A stretch of DNA of 5,969 bases from Deltaproteobacteria bacterium (GTDB taxonomy: Bacteria; Desulfobacterota; Desulfuromonadia; Geobacterales; DSM-12255): contig JAGFXN010000108.1 of the NCBI GenBank assembly GCA_017861215.1, positions 1 to 5,969 on the forward strand. The letters run 5' to 3'. This document shows positions 1 to 5,922 of the stretch, piece by piece. The first letter of the stretch is position 1. The number at the start of each line of letters is the position of its first letter. Under the pieces are notes generated by a model, which did not search any database, had not been told where the DNA came from, and worked only from the letters and a program-made list of their open reading frames with translations. Position numbers and translations under genes: made by a program.

Positions 1-2200
1 GATCGCAGGCGTAGATGCGTGCTGCGGCGCGGCTGCTTGCGCCACCGGTGTTGACGCCATTGGTGTTGACGCCGCAGGTGCTCTCCCCGCCGCAGAGACG
101 GACTGCCGGAGGAAACTGCAGCCCGGTCAGAAAGCCGCAGAGCAGCAGCAGCGGCAGAATCAGGGCGTAGGCGGCGGTGGCGGAGAGGGAGGTGGTAAAG
201 CCGCTGACGGAGATGAGCAGCGCCAGCGTGCCGCAGAGCAGGACGAAGCCCGCTTCTCCGCCGGCAAGCCAGCGCAAGTCCTGCGGCGCGGGGCGCCTGG
301 CTGCGGTCAGCATGCTGCCGCACCAGAGACCGGCCATGAAAAGAGCGATTAACAGCCCGATCGTCTGGATCATCGCGCCGTGAACGAGCTGGAAGAGCAG
401 CATGAGGGCAAGCTCCAGAATCATCGCCACGCAACCGGTCGTGGTGATCAGATACGGGAGCGCGACTTCCGGACGGTAGCGGCAGACAGCCGTGACAACA
501 GCGGCAAGCAGCACGACCCAGGGGAGGAGAGAAACGGCCGACAGCCGGCCGAGCCTTTCCAGAAGAGGCTTGAGCGCCGGGTTGAAGGTCGCGGTCGTCT
601 GGAATATCTGCCGTGCCAGAAGATACGGTTCGAGGTCGCTGTTGACAACTCCGCCGCCGGCAATATTGGCATGGAACCACGCCAGCTGTGACGGGTCGAA
701 GAGCCAGCGCAGATGCTCGCGGCTTATCAGTCGCGGCTGTATCCTCCTGGCGGCAAGCCTCCCGGCAAGTTCATCTGCGGAAAGGGCTTCCAGATTGAGC
801 CCGTTTGCCGCCAGAAACAGGTTCTGGTCACCGGGAATCACCAGCGCATGGCTAAAAGCGGCCCGGCAGGTTGCCAGCAGCGACTCGGTCATGCTCCTCA
901 TCTCCGGCCCGTAGTAAGCGGTGGAGCCGGGGGCAAGCGTTGCCACTAGCCCTTTATCCGCAAGCAGCAGCGCCAGCTGGCGGAAGAATTCCACCGAGAA
1001 ATAGCGGTTTTCCTGAAGGTTTTCCGGCAAAGGCGTGCCGATAAGAATAATGTCGTAGCGGCTGGCGCAGTTGCGGACAAACTCCCGGCCGTCGCGGTAA
1101 TGGATCCGTACCCGTGGGTCGGCAAGAGCCTGCAGGGATGCCGGGTCGGCAAATCTCCGGACACTCTCCAGAATCGCCGGATCCAGCTCCAGATAATCGA
1201 CCCGGCGGATCGTACCGTACTTGAGAATCTCCGCCAGCACGCCGCCGGCGCCGCCGCCAAGGAGAAGCACCCTCTGCGGAGCAGGGTGGGCCAGGAGCGG
1301 CAGATGCACGAACAGCTCGGCTCCCTCTATGTCGGCATCGGGAAAGGTATAGAGCGGTCTGCCGTCGGTATAGATGGTCTGCTGCTCCTGATTGCGGAGC
1401 ACGGCAATGTTCTGGTAGGGCGAGTTGCTGCTGGCTACCAGCTCCTTCCCCTGCCAGCGCAGGGACTGCGAAATCATTTCCAGTCTGCCCCCGTAAGCCA
1501 GCAGCAGCGGCACAAGCACCAGTGGCGTAAAGAGCAACAGGGCAAACGGCAGGCAGATGCTGTTTACGCCACTGGTGCCGCGGCGATCGGCCGCCGGGGT
1601 CGCCTGCCAGAGCCATAGAGAAGCGGCGGCACCGACAAAGAGCAGCAGCGCGGCGCTCTGAAACGCCGTGTACAACGGCAGCAACACAAAGGAGACCAGC
1701 AGTCCGCCGGCTATTGTGCCCAGGGTATCAAAAGCATAGGTCCTGCCGGCCGCGGCTTGCGGATCGGCAGTGAGTAGAGCAAAAAGCGCCGTGGCCGCCA
1801 CAAACTGGGCGCCGTGCAGCAGGGCAGGAGGAAAGAGGAGCGCTGCGGTTACCGTGATGACCTGCAGCAGGGTAGCCGCCTGATCAGCCGGCAGGGCGGC
1901 GATTGTCTTGCAGCTGCGCGTCAGAAAGATGCAGAGGGGGAAGGTGAGGGAAAAGAGGAGGGTGAGGTTGAGAAAAGCGGCTACCGGCGAGCGCCGGACA
2001 GCGGCGCAGCGCCCGGCGAGCATCGCCCCGAACGCCTCGGCAGCGATCCAGATGCCGATGATCAGACCGATATAGAGTTCATTACCGGCAAACTGCGCGA
2101 GGATTTCGCGCAGCAGCACCGTCTGGGCGACAATGCCGGTTGCGCCGACAGTAATGGCGCAGGCTCTTGCCCCGCTGACCGGTGCCGGCAGGGAGGACAT
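1..2200 (-). CDS. Membrane protein with central spermidine-synthase-like domain (3' end beyond the window)
   Basis: The frame is open from ATG at 2200 to the window edge, 733 residues with no stop. Residues about 11-230 are an N-terminal membrane domain of some six or seven hydrophobic segments, with the motif QTVLLRE at 26-32. Residues about 245-500 form a Rossmann synthase-like domain: GGGAGG at 315-320, ELD at 338-340 and DGR at 370-372, which in spermidine synthases bind the decarboxylated-SAM/MTA part. From about 555 a second membrane domain begins with at least five hydrophobic segments, and the visible end reads ARIYACD. This layout matches bacterial 'fused spermidine synthase' membrane proteins. 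The position of the catalytic Asp in true synthases appears to be Gly388, so polyamine synthesis is doubtful and the substrate is unknown. AGGA lies 6 nt before the chosen ATG. The frame stays open upstream, and TTG at 2239 preceded by GGAG is an alternative start. It lies 161 bp downstream of the YciH gene and may be co-transcribed. Confidence 0.85.
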   Translation of the reverse strand, partial: MSSLPAPVSGARACAITVGATGIVAQTVLLREILAQFAGNELYIGLIIGIWIAAEAFGAMLAGRCAAVRRSPVAAFLNLTLLFSLTFPLCIFLTRSCKTIAALPADQAATLLQVITVTAALLFPPALLHGAQFVAATALFALLTADPQAAAGRTYAFDTLGTIAGGLLVSFVLLPLYTAFQSAALLLFVGAAASLWLWQATPAADRRGTSGVNSICLPFALLLFTPLVLVPLLLAYGGRLEMISQSLRWQGKELVASSNSPYQNIAVLRNQEQQTIYTDGRPLYTFPDADIEGAELFVHLPLLAHPAPQRVLLLGGGAGGVLAEILKYGTIRRVDYLELDPAILESVRRFADPASLQALADPRVRIHYRDGREFVRNCASRYDIILIGTPLPENLQENRYFSVEFFRQLALLLADKGLVATLAPGSTAYYGPEMRSMTESLLATCRAAFSHALVIPGDQNLFLAANGLNLEALSADELAGRLAARRIQPRLISREHLRWLFDPSQLAWFHANIAGGGVVNSDLEPYLLARQIFQTTATFNPALKPLLERLGRLSAVSLLPWVVLLAAVVTAVCRYRPEVALPYLITTTGCVAMILELALMLLFQLVHGAMIQTIGLLIALFMAGLWCGSMLTAARRPAPQDLRWLAGGEAGFVLLCGTLALLISVSGFTTSLSATAAYALILPLLLLCGFLTGLQFPPAVRLCGGESTCGVNTNGVNTGGASSRAAARIYACD
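47..73. repeat. 15-bp-period in-frame tandem repeat in the large membrane-protein gene
   Basis: The 12-mer GGTGTTGACGCC occurs at 47-58 and again at 62-73, a period of 15 bp. On the minus strand this encodes GVNT-N-GVNT, a duplicated five-residue unit between a hydrophobic segment and the ARIYACD motif, so probably in an extramembrane loop. The reading frame is kept. It looks like a local slippage duplication. Confidence 0.8.
1516..1578. repeat. Perfect 16-bp inverted repeat inside the coding region
   Basis: GCACCAGTGGCGTAAA at 1516-1531 is the exact reverse complement of the sequence at 1563-1578, with a 31-nt spacer at 1532-1562. It lies in the first membrane domain of the synthase-like gene and encodes about residues 208-229, GTSGVNS on one arm and LFTPLVL on the other. 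The transcript could fold into a 16-bp stem. No U-run follows, so it is not an intrinsic terminator. Whether it has a function is unknown. Confidence 0.85.
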
Positions 2201-2361
2201 CAACTGTCCTGTGCGGTCAGTTTGCCGCAGGTATTCCAAAGAGCTCCGGTCCCCGGCAATGCCGGGCGACGCTGGCAGAGTAAGTCTCTGTCGAGGAGCC
2301 GCACCGCGGCCAAAGGCCGCAGGAACCGCAATAAATAGGGATGAATCGGCCGCACCGGACA
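2201..2361 (-). other. Gap between the YciH gene and the membrane synthase-like gene, with two short GC hairpins
   Basis: This 161-bp gap holds two perfect 6-bp stems with 3-nt loops, at 2306-2320 (GCGGCC arms) and 2252-2266 (CCCGGC arms). Neither has a T-run on the minus strand, so they are poor intrinsic terminators; they may form a leader structure. The frame of the downstream gene happens to be open across the whole gap, but the implied peptide is low-complexity and not hydrophobic, so I do not treat it as coding. I see no convincing promoter. AGGA at 2207-2210 is the likely ribosome binding site of the downstream gene. Confidence 0.5.
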
Positions 2362-2727
2362 CTACCCCCCCGCAGATTTCGCCTTGAACCCCCTTGCTGC
2401 CAGCTCCGCCAGCAGCAGTTCGCGGTGGTCGCCCTGGATCTCGACCAGACCGTCTTTCACCGTACCGCCGGTGCCGCAGCGTTTCTTCAGCTCTCCGGCA
2501 AGCGCCCTGACGCCGTCCTCAGTCAGCGGCAGGCCGGTGATGACGGTAACTGTCTTGCCGCCGCGCCCCTTGGTCTCGCGCCGCACCCTGACCACGCCGT
2601 CACCGGCAGGCGGGCTGCTCTTTTTCCGACAGATGCAGGCAGCAACAGCCTTGCCGCAGTCAGGGCAGACTCTACCTTCCGCAGACGAGTACACCAGCCT
2701 GCTGTTGGCAGCTGCAGGTACTTTCAT
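2362..2727 (-). CDS. yciH: SUI1/eIF1-family protein, YciH-like translation factor
   Basis: A 121-residue protein, the usual length for bacterial YciH, the relative of eukaryotic initiation factor eIF1. The SUI1 core starts near residue 46 with VRVRRETKGRGGKTVTVITG and runs to about 116, with the conserved ending in which a GD turn (99-100) is followed by a helix and a terminal RGF. The start carries VYSS and four cysteines, C21, C24, C31 and C33 (CPDCG then CIC), a possible zinc knuckle seen in several bacterial members. From the family, it is expected to bind the 30S subunit and affect initiation fidelity or act under stress; this is not shown by the sequence. Its ATG overlaps the TGA of the upstream thioesterase by four bases (ATGA, 2724-2727), and GGGAG at 2734-2738 lies 6 nt before the start, so translation is probably coupled. 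Confidence 0.92.
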   Translation of the reverse strand: MKVPAAANSRLVYSSAEGRVCPDCGKAVAACICRKKSSPPAGDGVVRVRRETKGRGGKTVTVITGLPLTEDGVRALAGELKKRCGTGGTVKDGLVEIQGDHRELLLAELAARGFKAKSAGG

Positions 2728-3146
2728 GAGTCACTCCCGCCCGGCTCGGCCAGCACCATTAAAGTTGCGCTGCTATGCGCCACCAGCTTCCCCTGCTGGT
2801 TGGTAATCCGACAGGTGACGCTGGCAAGCCGCCGCCCGAGATGCACCAGTTCCGAACGTGCCGTCAGCGTATCCCCCAGCAAGGCCGGCCGGACATAGGT
2901 CACCGTAAGACTTGTCGTCGTGCAGGCCCGGCCTGAAGGGAGCAGCGGTCCCGGGAAAAAGGAAACTGAATCCGCCAGCGTGGCAATCAGTCCGCCATGG
3001 GCTCCGCCGAAATAATTCGCATGGCCGGCGCCGACCACAACCTCCATCACCGCATGGCTGGCGCCGATCTCCTTGAGCTGGATATTGAGGGTCTTGAGCA
3101 GCGCAATTGCGTTGGCCCGCTCTATTGTTGCCGGCTCGATAGTCAT
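2724..3146 (-). CDS. PaaI-like hotdog-fold acyl-CoA thioesterase
   Basis: A 140-residue single-domain protein, normal for the PaaI/YbgC-type hotdog thioesterases, which hydrolyse acyl- or aryl-CoA thioesters in the cytoplasm as homotetramers. The signature N44-x-x-G47, H50-G51-G52 and the following LAD with D59 match the family's oxyanion-hole region and catalytic acidic residue at the start of the central hotdog helix. The later strands (SLTVTYVRPA at 79-88, and a strand near 97-113) have the usual PaaI pattern. The start is ATG at 3146, preceded by purine-rich AGGAAAGGCGGG at 3153-3164. It follows the terminator of the heat-shock operon and so probably starts a new transcript with the YciH gene. 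Its acyl substrate cannot be told from the sequence, and no pathway genes are adjacent. Confidence 0.9.
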   Translation of the reverse strand: MTIEPATIERANAIALLKTLNIQLKEIGASHAVMEVVVGAGHANYFGGAHGGLIATLADSVSFFPGPLLPSGRACTTTSLTVTYVRPALLGDTLTARSELVHLGRRLASVTCRITNQQGKLVAHSSATLMVLAEPGGSDS

Positions 3147-3179
3147 TCGTTGCCCGCCTTTCCTGTCCGGTATTGTCGA

Positions 3180-3208
3180 AGTCTACCCCGATGCGAAGAG
3201 TCGGGCAA
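3180..3208 (-). promoter_or_regulatory. Possible sigma70-type promoter for the thioesterase-yciH unit
   Basis: On the minus strand TTGCCC (3203-3208) and TAGACT (3180-3185) are separated by 17 nt; each matches the consensus in four of six bases. It sits between the heat-shock terminator and the thioesterase start, where a promoter is expected. The match is modest and other placements are possible. Confidence 0.35.
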
Positions 3209-3227
3209 GCAGGAAGAGCAATGGCTG

Positions 3228-3253
3228 AAAAATGAAGAGCCGCCTTTGGCGGC
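3228..3253 (-). terminator. Intrinsic terminator of the Hsp20 operon
   Basis: Read on the minus strand, GCCGCC-AAA-GGCGGC (3239-3253) forms a 6-bp all-GC stem and is followed by TCTTCATTTTT, a U-rich tail. It begins 15 nt past the stop of the last Hsp20 gene. The first part of the tail is broken by C and A residues, so termination may be partial and allow read-through into the thioesterase gene. Confidence 0.65.
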
Positions 3254-3267
3254 CCTGCGGCAATAGC

Positions 3268-3750
3268 TCATGAAACCGGTACCCGGAATCTCCGGCTCCG
3301 TTGCGCCTCGGGCTTTTTCAGCCGGAGGGTGAGGATGCCGTTGCTGAGATCCCCCGTGACTTCCTGATCAGTGACTTCGTACGGCAACAGCAGACTCCGG
3401 GTGAAACTGCCGTAGCGGCATTCGGCAAGCATGCTCCCGTCAGCCCTTTTCCGCTCCTGGGCGACCTTTTTCTCGCCTTTTATTGTCAACCGCCGACCGA
3501 GCAGCTCGACGGTGAAGTCCTCCTTTTTCAGCCCGGGGACTTCCGCCGTTACAATCAACTCGTCACTCGTTTCCTGCATATCGAGAAGCGGCACTCCAAG
3601 CTGTGTGAACGCCGGGAATCGGTCGGCTGTTATAGTCTCCAATTCTCGATCCGCAGGTTGAGTCGACCGGAACCTGTCAAGAAACCGGCCGATCTTGTCA
3701 GACAGGCGCTGCAGCGAATCTTTCCAGCTCTCCGGCACAAGGTTTGACAT
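3268..3750 (-). CDS. Hsp20/alpha-crystallin small heat-shock protein (third gene of the operon)
   Basis: A 160-residue small heat-shock protein, an ATP-independent holdase that binds unfolding proteins in large oligomers. A charged, amphipathic N-terminal arm (about 1-50, with KIGRFLDRFRS) precedes the alpha-crystallin domain at about 52-147: VPGLKKED at 71-78, LTIKGEK at 88-94, YGSFTRSLLLP at 113-123 and the conserved NGILTLRLKK at 137-146. The C-terminal anchor is VPV (157-159), a weaker form of the usual I-x-I motif. I chose ATG at 3750 because GGGAGGTGA lies 5 nt upstream at 3756-3764; the in-frame GTG at 3759 falls inside that ribosome binding site. It starts 30 bp after the preceding Hsp20 gene and has the longest N-terminal arm of the three. 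Confidence 0.93.
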   Translation of the reverse strand: MSNLVPESWKDSLQRLSDKIGRFLDRFRSTQPADRELETITADRFPAFTQLGVPLLDMQETSDELIVTAEVPGLKKEDFTVELLGRRLTIKGEKKVAQERKRADGSMLAECRYGSFTRSLLLPYEVTDQEVTGDLSNGILTLRLKKPEAQRSRRFRVPVS

Positions 3751-3755
3751 GGCAA

Positions 3756-3764
3756 TCACCTCCC
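3756..3764 (-). promoter_or_regulatory. Ribosome binding site deciding the start of the third Hsp20 gene
   Basis: GGGAGGTGA on the minus strand lies just before ATG at 3750. An in-frame GTG at 3757-3759 is part of the site itself, which argues against the longer 163-residue reading. Confidence 0.8.
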
Positions 3765-3780
3765 GTACCCTTTGCCTGCC

Positions 3781-4179
3781 TTATGCTACTTTTATCTCGA
3801 TCTTGTGTGGTTTTGCCGCTGCCGCCAGCGGCACCTTCAGAGTCAGGATGCCGTTGACCAGCTCTGCCTTCGCTTTTTCATGGTCTAGGCTTTCCGGAAT
3901 CGAGAACTGCCGGTAATAGGAAGCCAGCTCGAACTCCGCATACGTCTCATTGCCCGGCATGCTTCTCACTGCCGGCGCGCTTATGGTTAGGATCCCTTTT
4001 TCGACATTCACATCCAGGGTATCTTTTGTCGCCCCCGGGATGTCAGCCGTCAGGATTAAACCTTCAGCGGTTTCAATAATATTCACTGCCGGCCTGATAT
4101 ATTTTTCGCTCGACCTCGTTTCCTCCCGGGCCTGGACATTTCTTTCCTGATTACTTTCCGTTAAACTGTTGGTTGCCAT
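3781..4179 (-). CDS. Hsp20/alpha-crystallin small heat-shock protein (second gene of the operon)
   Basis: A 132-residue small heat-shock protein. A short polar N-terminal arm (about 1-27, rich in N, E, R and S) leads into the alpha-crystallin domain at about 28-120: IPGATKD at 47-53, GILTISAP at 62-69, SYYRQFSIPE at 87-96 and NGILTLKVP at 109-117. The C-terminal tail has a canonical I-x-I motif, I127-E-I129. The frame extends upstream to 4308, but that part overlaps the end of the preceding Hsp20 gene; ATG at 4179 has AAAGGAGG at 4188-4195 and starts the typical protein. It lies 47 bp after the first Hsp20 gene and 30 bp before the third. The domain is clearly diverged from both neighbours, so this is not a recent duplication. 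The short polar arm may change oligomer size or client range. Confidence 0.93.
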   Translation of the reverse strand: MATNSLTESNQERNVQAREETRSSEKYIRPAVNIIETAEGLILTADIPGATKDTLDVNVEKGILTISAPAVRSMPGNETYAEFELASYYRQFSIPESLDHEKAKAELVNGILTLKVPLAAAAKPHKIEIKVA

Positions 4180-4226
4180 GATGAAGGCCTCCTTTGCTGG
4201 TGATTTTTTCTCTGCGCCATCCCTTG

Positions 4227-4673
4227 TCAGGAGAGGCTGATGGCTATTTTTTTCGGTTTGGCGTGTTCGGCCTTGGCCAGGGTAATGCGCATGATGCCGT
4301 CTCTGCATTCGGCGCGTACCTTGTCCGGGTTGATATCCAGCGGCAGTTCAAGGGTACGGGAGAACCTGCCGGAGCCTATTTCGCTCCTGTGGACGATCTG
4401 CCCCTGCTGCTCAGCCACCGGTTTCCGCTCCCCACTGATGGTGATCGTGTTTCTCAGCACGGTCAGATCGGTGTCTTTCGGATCGACGCCCGGAAGCAAG
4501 GCATCGACATAGACATGGCCTTCGTCTTCACTGAAGTTCACCAACGGGAATTTCCTGCTTGCCGGGGCAAGGAATGCTCCTCCCGCTGGCCGGCTGATGC
4601 CGCTCCCCCTGAAGGCTTCATCGATCTCCCTTCTCAAATTTTCCAGTTCTCTGAATACATCCCAACTTGCCAT
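4227..4673 (-). CDS. Hsp20/alpha-crystallin small heat-shock protein (first gene of the operon)
   Basis: A 148-residue small heat-shock protein of the common bacterial type. The N-terminal arm begins MASWDVFRELENLRREIDEA, the typical W-x-x-FRELE-x-L pattern. The alpha-crystallin domain spans about 43-135: LPGVDPKD at 60-67, ITISGER at 77-83, GRFSRTLELP at 102-111 and the A-x-x-x-DGI-type motif AECRDGIMRI at 121-130. The C-terminal anchor is I143-A-I145. The ATG is preceded by a near-perfect AAGGAGGT at 4681-4688 with 7-nt spacing, and a strong promoter lies about 40 bp upstream, so this gene leads the operon. It is the most conventional of the three and can be expected to act as a cytoplasmic holdase during heat or envelope stress. 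Confidence 0.95.
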   Translation of the reverse strand: MASWDVFRELENLRREIDEAFRGSGISRPAGGAFLAPASRKFPLVNFSEDEGHVYVDALLPGVDPKDTDLTVLRNTITISGERKPVAEQQGQIVHRSEIGSGRFSRTLELPLDINPDKVRAECRDGIMRITLAKAEHAKPKKIAISLS

Positions 4674-4714
4674 GGTGATTACCTCCTTGCCAATATGTGC
4701 TGCATCTGACAGAA

Positions 4715-4743
4715 AACATAAGTATCAGGCGCCGCAATGTCAA
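4715..4743 (-). promoter_or_regulatory. Promoter of the three-gene Hsp20 operon
   Basis: On the minus strand a perfect TTGACA (4738-4743) is separated by 17 nt from TATGTT (4715-4720), which matches TATAAT in four of six positions. This predicts a start near 4708 and a leader of about 35 nt. The wider -35 region reads CTTGACA, close to the sigma32 consensus CTTGAAA, but the sigma32 -10 block CCCCAT is absent, so a housekeeping sigma is more likely. No CIRCE (HrcA) element is visible. Confidence 0.7.
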
Positions 4744-4767
4744 GAGAGGGTCATAACAATGGAACAA

Positions 4768-4796
4768 GCTGTAATTAAAGGTTTTATCTGTACAGC
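4768..4796. repeat. Inverted repeat upstream of the Hsp20 promoter
   Basis: GCTGTA at 4768-4773 and TACAGC at 4791-4796 flank a 17-nt AT-rich spacer, about 25 bp upstream of the -35 box. The half-site spacing would suit a dimeric regulator, but the arms are only 6 bp, so chance is possible. Confidence 0.35.
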
Positions 4797-4830
4797 ACCG
4801 GAAGCTGTTTTTATGTGGGCGGGGAAGAGG

Positions 4831-4863
4831 GGCAGGCAATAATTCACAGTTTTATTGCCTGCC
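4831..4863 (-). terminator. Strong hairpin after the methyltransferase gene, without a U-tract
   Basis: Two perfect 12-nt arms (GGCAGGCAATAA at 4831-4842, its complement at 4852-4863) enclose a 9-nt loop, 33 nt after the methyltransferase stop. On neither strand is the stem followed by a run of T; on the minus strand it is followed by CCTCTTCCCC. It could stop transcription poorly, protect the 3' end of the mRNA, or be a protein-binding site in the Hsp20 upstream region. Confidence 0.5.
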
Positions 4864-4896
4864 GGTAGTGAGGAGGCTTGAGAGAAATCTTCTTCT

Positions 4897-5901
4897 TTAC
4901 GAACGCTTCTGCCCGAGCAGAATACCGGCGCCGTTGGGAAGCTCAACAGGGAGACGTCGCACTTCATGAAGCCCGGCTGCGGTCATCATGGCGGCCAGTT
5001 CCCCCTGAGCATAGGCGCGACCATCACCGGTACCAATCAGCATATTCAGGGAAAAAAGTGCCGGAAATGGCGGCCCGTCTTTGGCGTCGTTCAGGATGAA
5101 CTCCTGCACCAGCAGTATCCCGCCCGGCTCCAGCGCGGCCACCCCCTTGCGCAGAATCGCCAGACAGCTCTCCGCGCCTTCCGAGTGCAGAATGTGTGAC
5201 AGCCAGGCAACGTCAAAGCCGTTCGGCACGGCGTCGGCATGATAATCGGCGGGGCAGAAGGCGATCCGGCCTTCGAGACCGAAGCGGGCAATGGTTTTTT
5301 CCGCAAAGATGCGGGTGGTGGGGAGATCGAAGACCGTTGCCGCCAGGCCGGGATTCTGCAGACAGAAATGGATGGCGTAGGTACCCGGACCTCCCCCCAG
5401 ATCAAGGAGACTGTGCCGGCCGGAAAGATCAATGCTCCGGGCAACCAGCGGCGCCAGCTGGCTTGCCAGATTGAACATGCCCAGCAGAAAGCTTTCCCGT
5501 ACCTCGGCTTCAGCTCCATGGGATACGCTCGACCTGACCGGGCCGCCGCTCCTGACCGCAACGGGCAGCTTCGCCCAACCCTCCATCAGATGGTGGTGAT
5601 GCATGATGATGTGCCCGAGATACCCTGGCGCCGCACGGACAAGATGCGCAGCGGCAAAAGCGGTCAGCGCGTAGCAGCCCTCGGCCTTCACCAGAAAACC
5701 AAGCGCTGCCAGGGCATCCAGGAGCATGGCAGTGGCACGTGGGTCGGCGCTGCACCCTTGAGCGACCTCGCTGGCACTCTGCGCACCCTCTGCCAGCGGC
5801 GAAAAAACATCCAGCTTCACCCCGGCGTGCAGCGCGCAGGCCGCCCAGTACCCCCCGGAGAGCTGCAGCAGATCCGGGATCGTCCAGTTGTTTTTTTCCA
5901 T
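4897..5901 (-). CDS. SAM-dependent O-methyltransferase, plant/acetylserotonin OMT-like family
   Basis: A 334-residue cytoplasmic methyltransferase, the usual length for this two-domain family. Residues about 10-90 are the helical N-terminal dimerisation domain (YWAACALHAGVKLDVFSPL at 18-36 is typical). The SAM-binding Rossmann domain follows, with motif I LLDLGGGPGT at 165-174 and acidic FDLP at 191-194. LSHILHS at 234-240 places H239 where the family's catalytic His stands, followed by PGGILLVQEF at 259-268 and GDGRAY at 292-297. A His-rich stretch, HHHH at 101-104, precedes the conserved W109. I chose ATG at 5901, which has AGGAG 5 nt upstream; ATG at 5916 would add five residues and lacks a good site. 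The acceptor substrate cannot be read from the sequence: relatives methylate hydroxyls of phenolic, carotenoid or polyketide compounds, and no biosynthetic genes are adjacent. Confidence 0.92.
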   Translation of the reverse strand: MEKNNWTIPDLLQLSGGYWAACALHAGVKLDVFSPLAEGAQSASEVAQGCSADPRATAMLLDALAALGFLVKAEGCYALTAFAAAHLVRAAPGYLGHIIMHHHHLMEGWAKLPVAVRSGGPVRSSVSHGAEAEVRESFLLGMFNLASQLAPLVARSIDLSGRHSLLDLGGGPGTYAIHFCLQNPGLAATVFDLPTTRIFAEKTIARFGLEGRIAFCPADYHADAVPNGFDVAWLSHILHSEGAESCLAILRKGVAALEPGGILLVQEFILNDAKDGPPFPALFSLNMLIGTGDGRAYAQGELAAMMTAAGLHEVRRLPVELPNGAGILLGQKRS

Positions 5902-5906
5902 ACGAT

Positions 5907-5911
5907 CTCCT
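5907..5911 (-). promoter_or_regulatory. Ribosome binding site deciding the methyltransferase start
   Basis: AGGAG on the minus strand lies 5 nt before ATG at 5901 and overlaps the codons after the alternative ATG at 5916, favouring the shorter protein. Confidence 0.75.
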
Positions 5912-5922
5912 GACATACAGTT

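Noticed and set aside
954..1616. Long open frame on the minus strand (about 220 codons) and a plus-strand one at 1100-1618
   Set aside because: Both overlap the synthase-like gene in other frames. Their products are Arg/Ala/Gly-rich with no family signature, while the frame from 2200 gives clear membrane and Rossmann motifs.
2201..2362. Longer N-terminus of the membrane protein beginning at GTG 2362
   Set aside because: The frame is open, but the peptide is low-complexity and the region contains two hairpins; family members start close to the first hydrophobic segment.
2341..2898. Plus-strand open frame of 185 codons opposite the yciH and thioesterase genes
   Set aside because: It crosses two well-supported genes on the other strand and its product resembles no family.
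4180..4308. Upstream extension of the second Hsp20 gene to a start at 4308
   Set aside because: It overlaps the end of the first Hsp20 gene, has no family-like sequence, and a strong ribosome binding site precedes ATG at 4179.
4715..4743. Sigma32 heat-shock promoter
   Set aside because: The -35 part CTTGACA is close, but no CCCCAT-like -10 is found at the right distance, whereas the sigma70 spacing is exactly 17.
5239..5913. Plus-strand open frame of 224 codons opposite the methyltransferase
   Set aside because: It is antisense to a gene with clear motifs, has no recognisable domain, and is explained by high GC leaving few stop codons.
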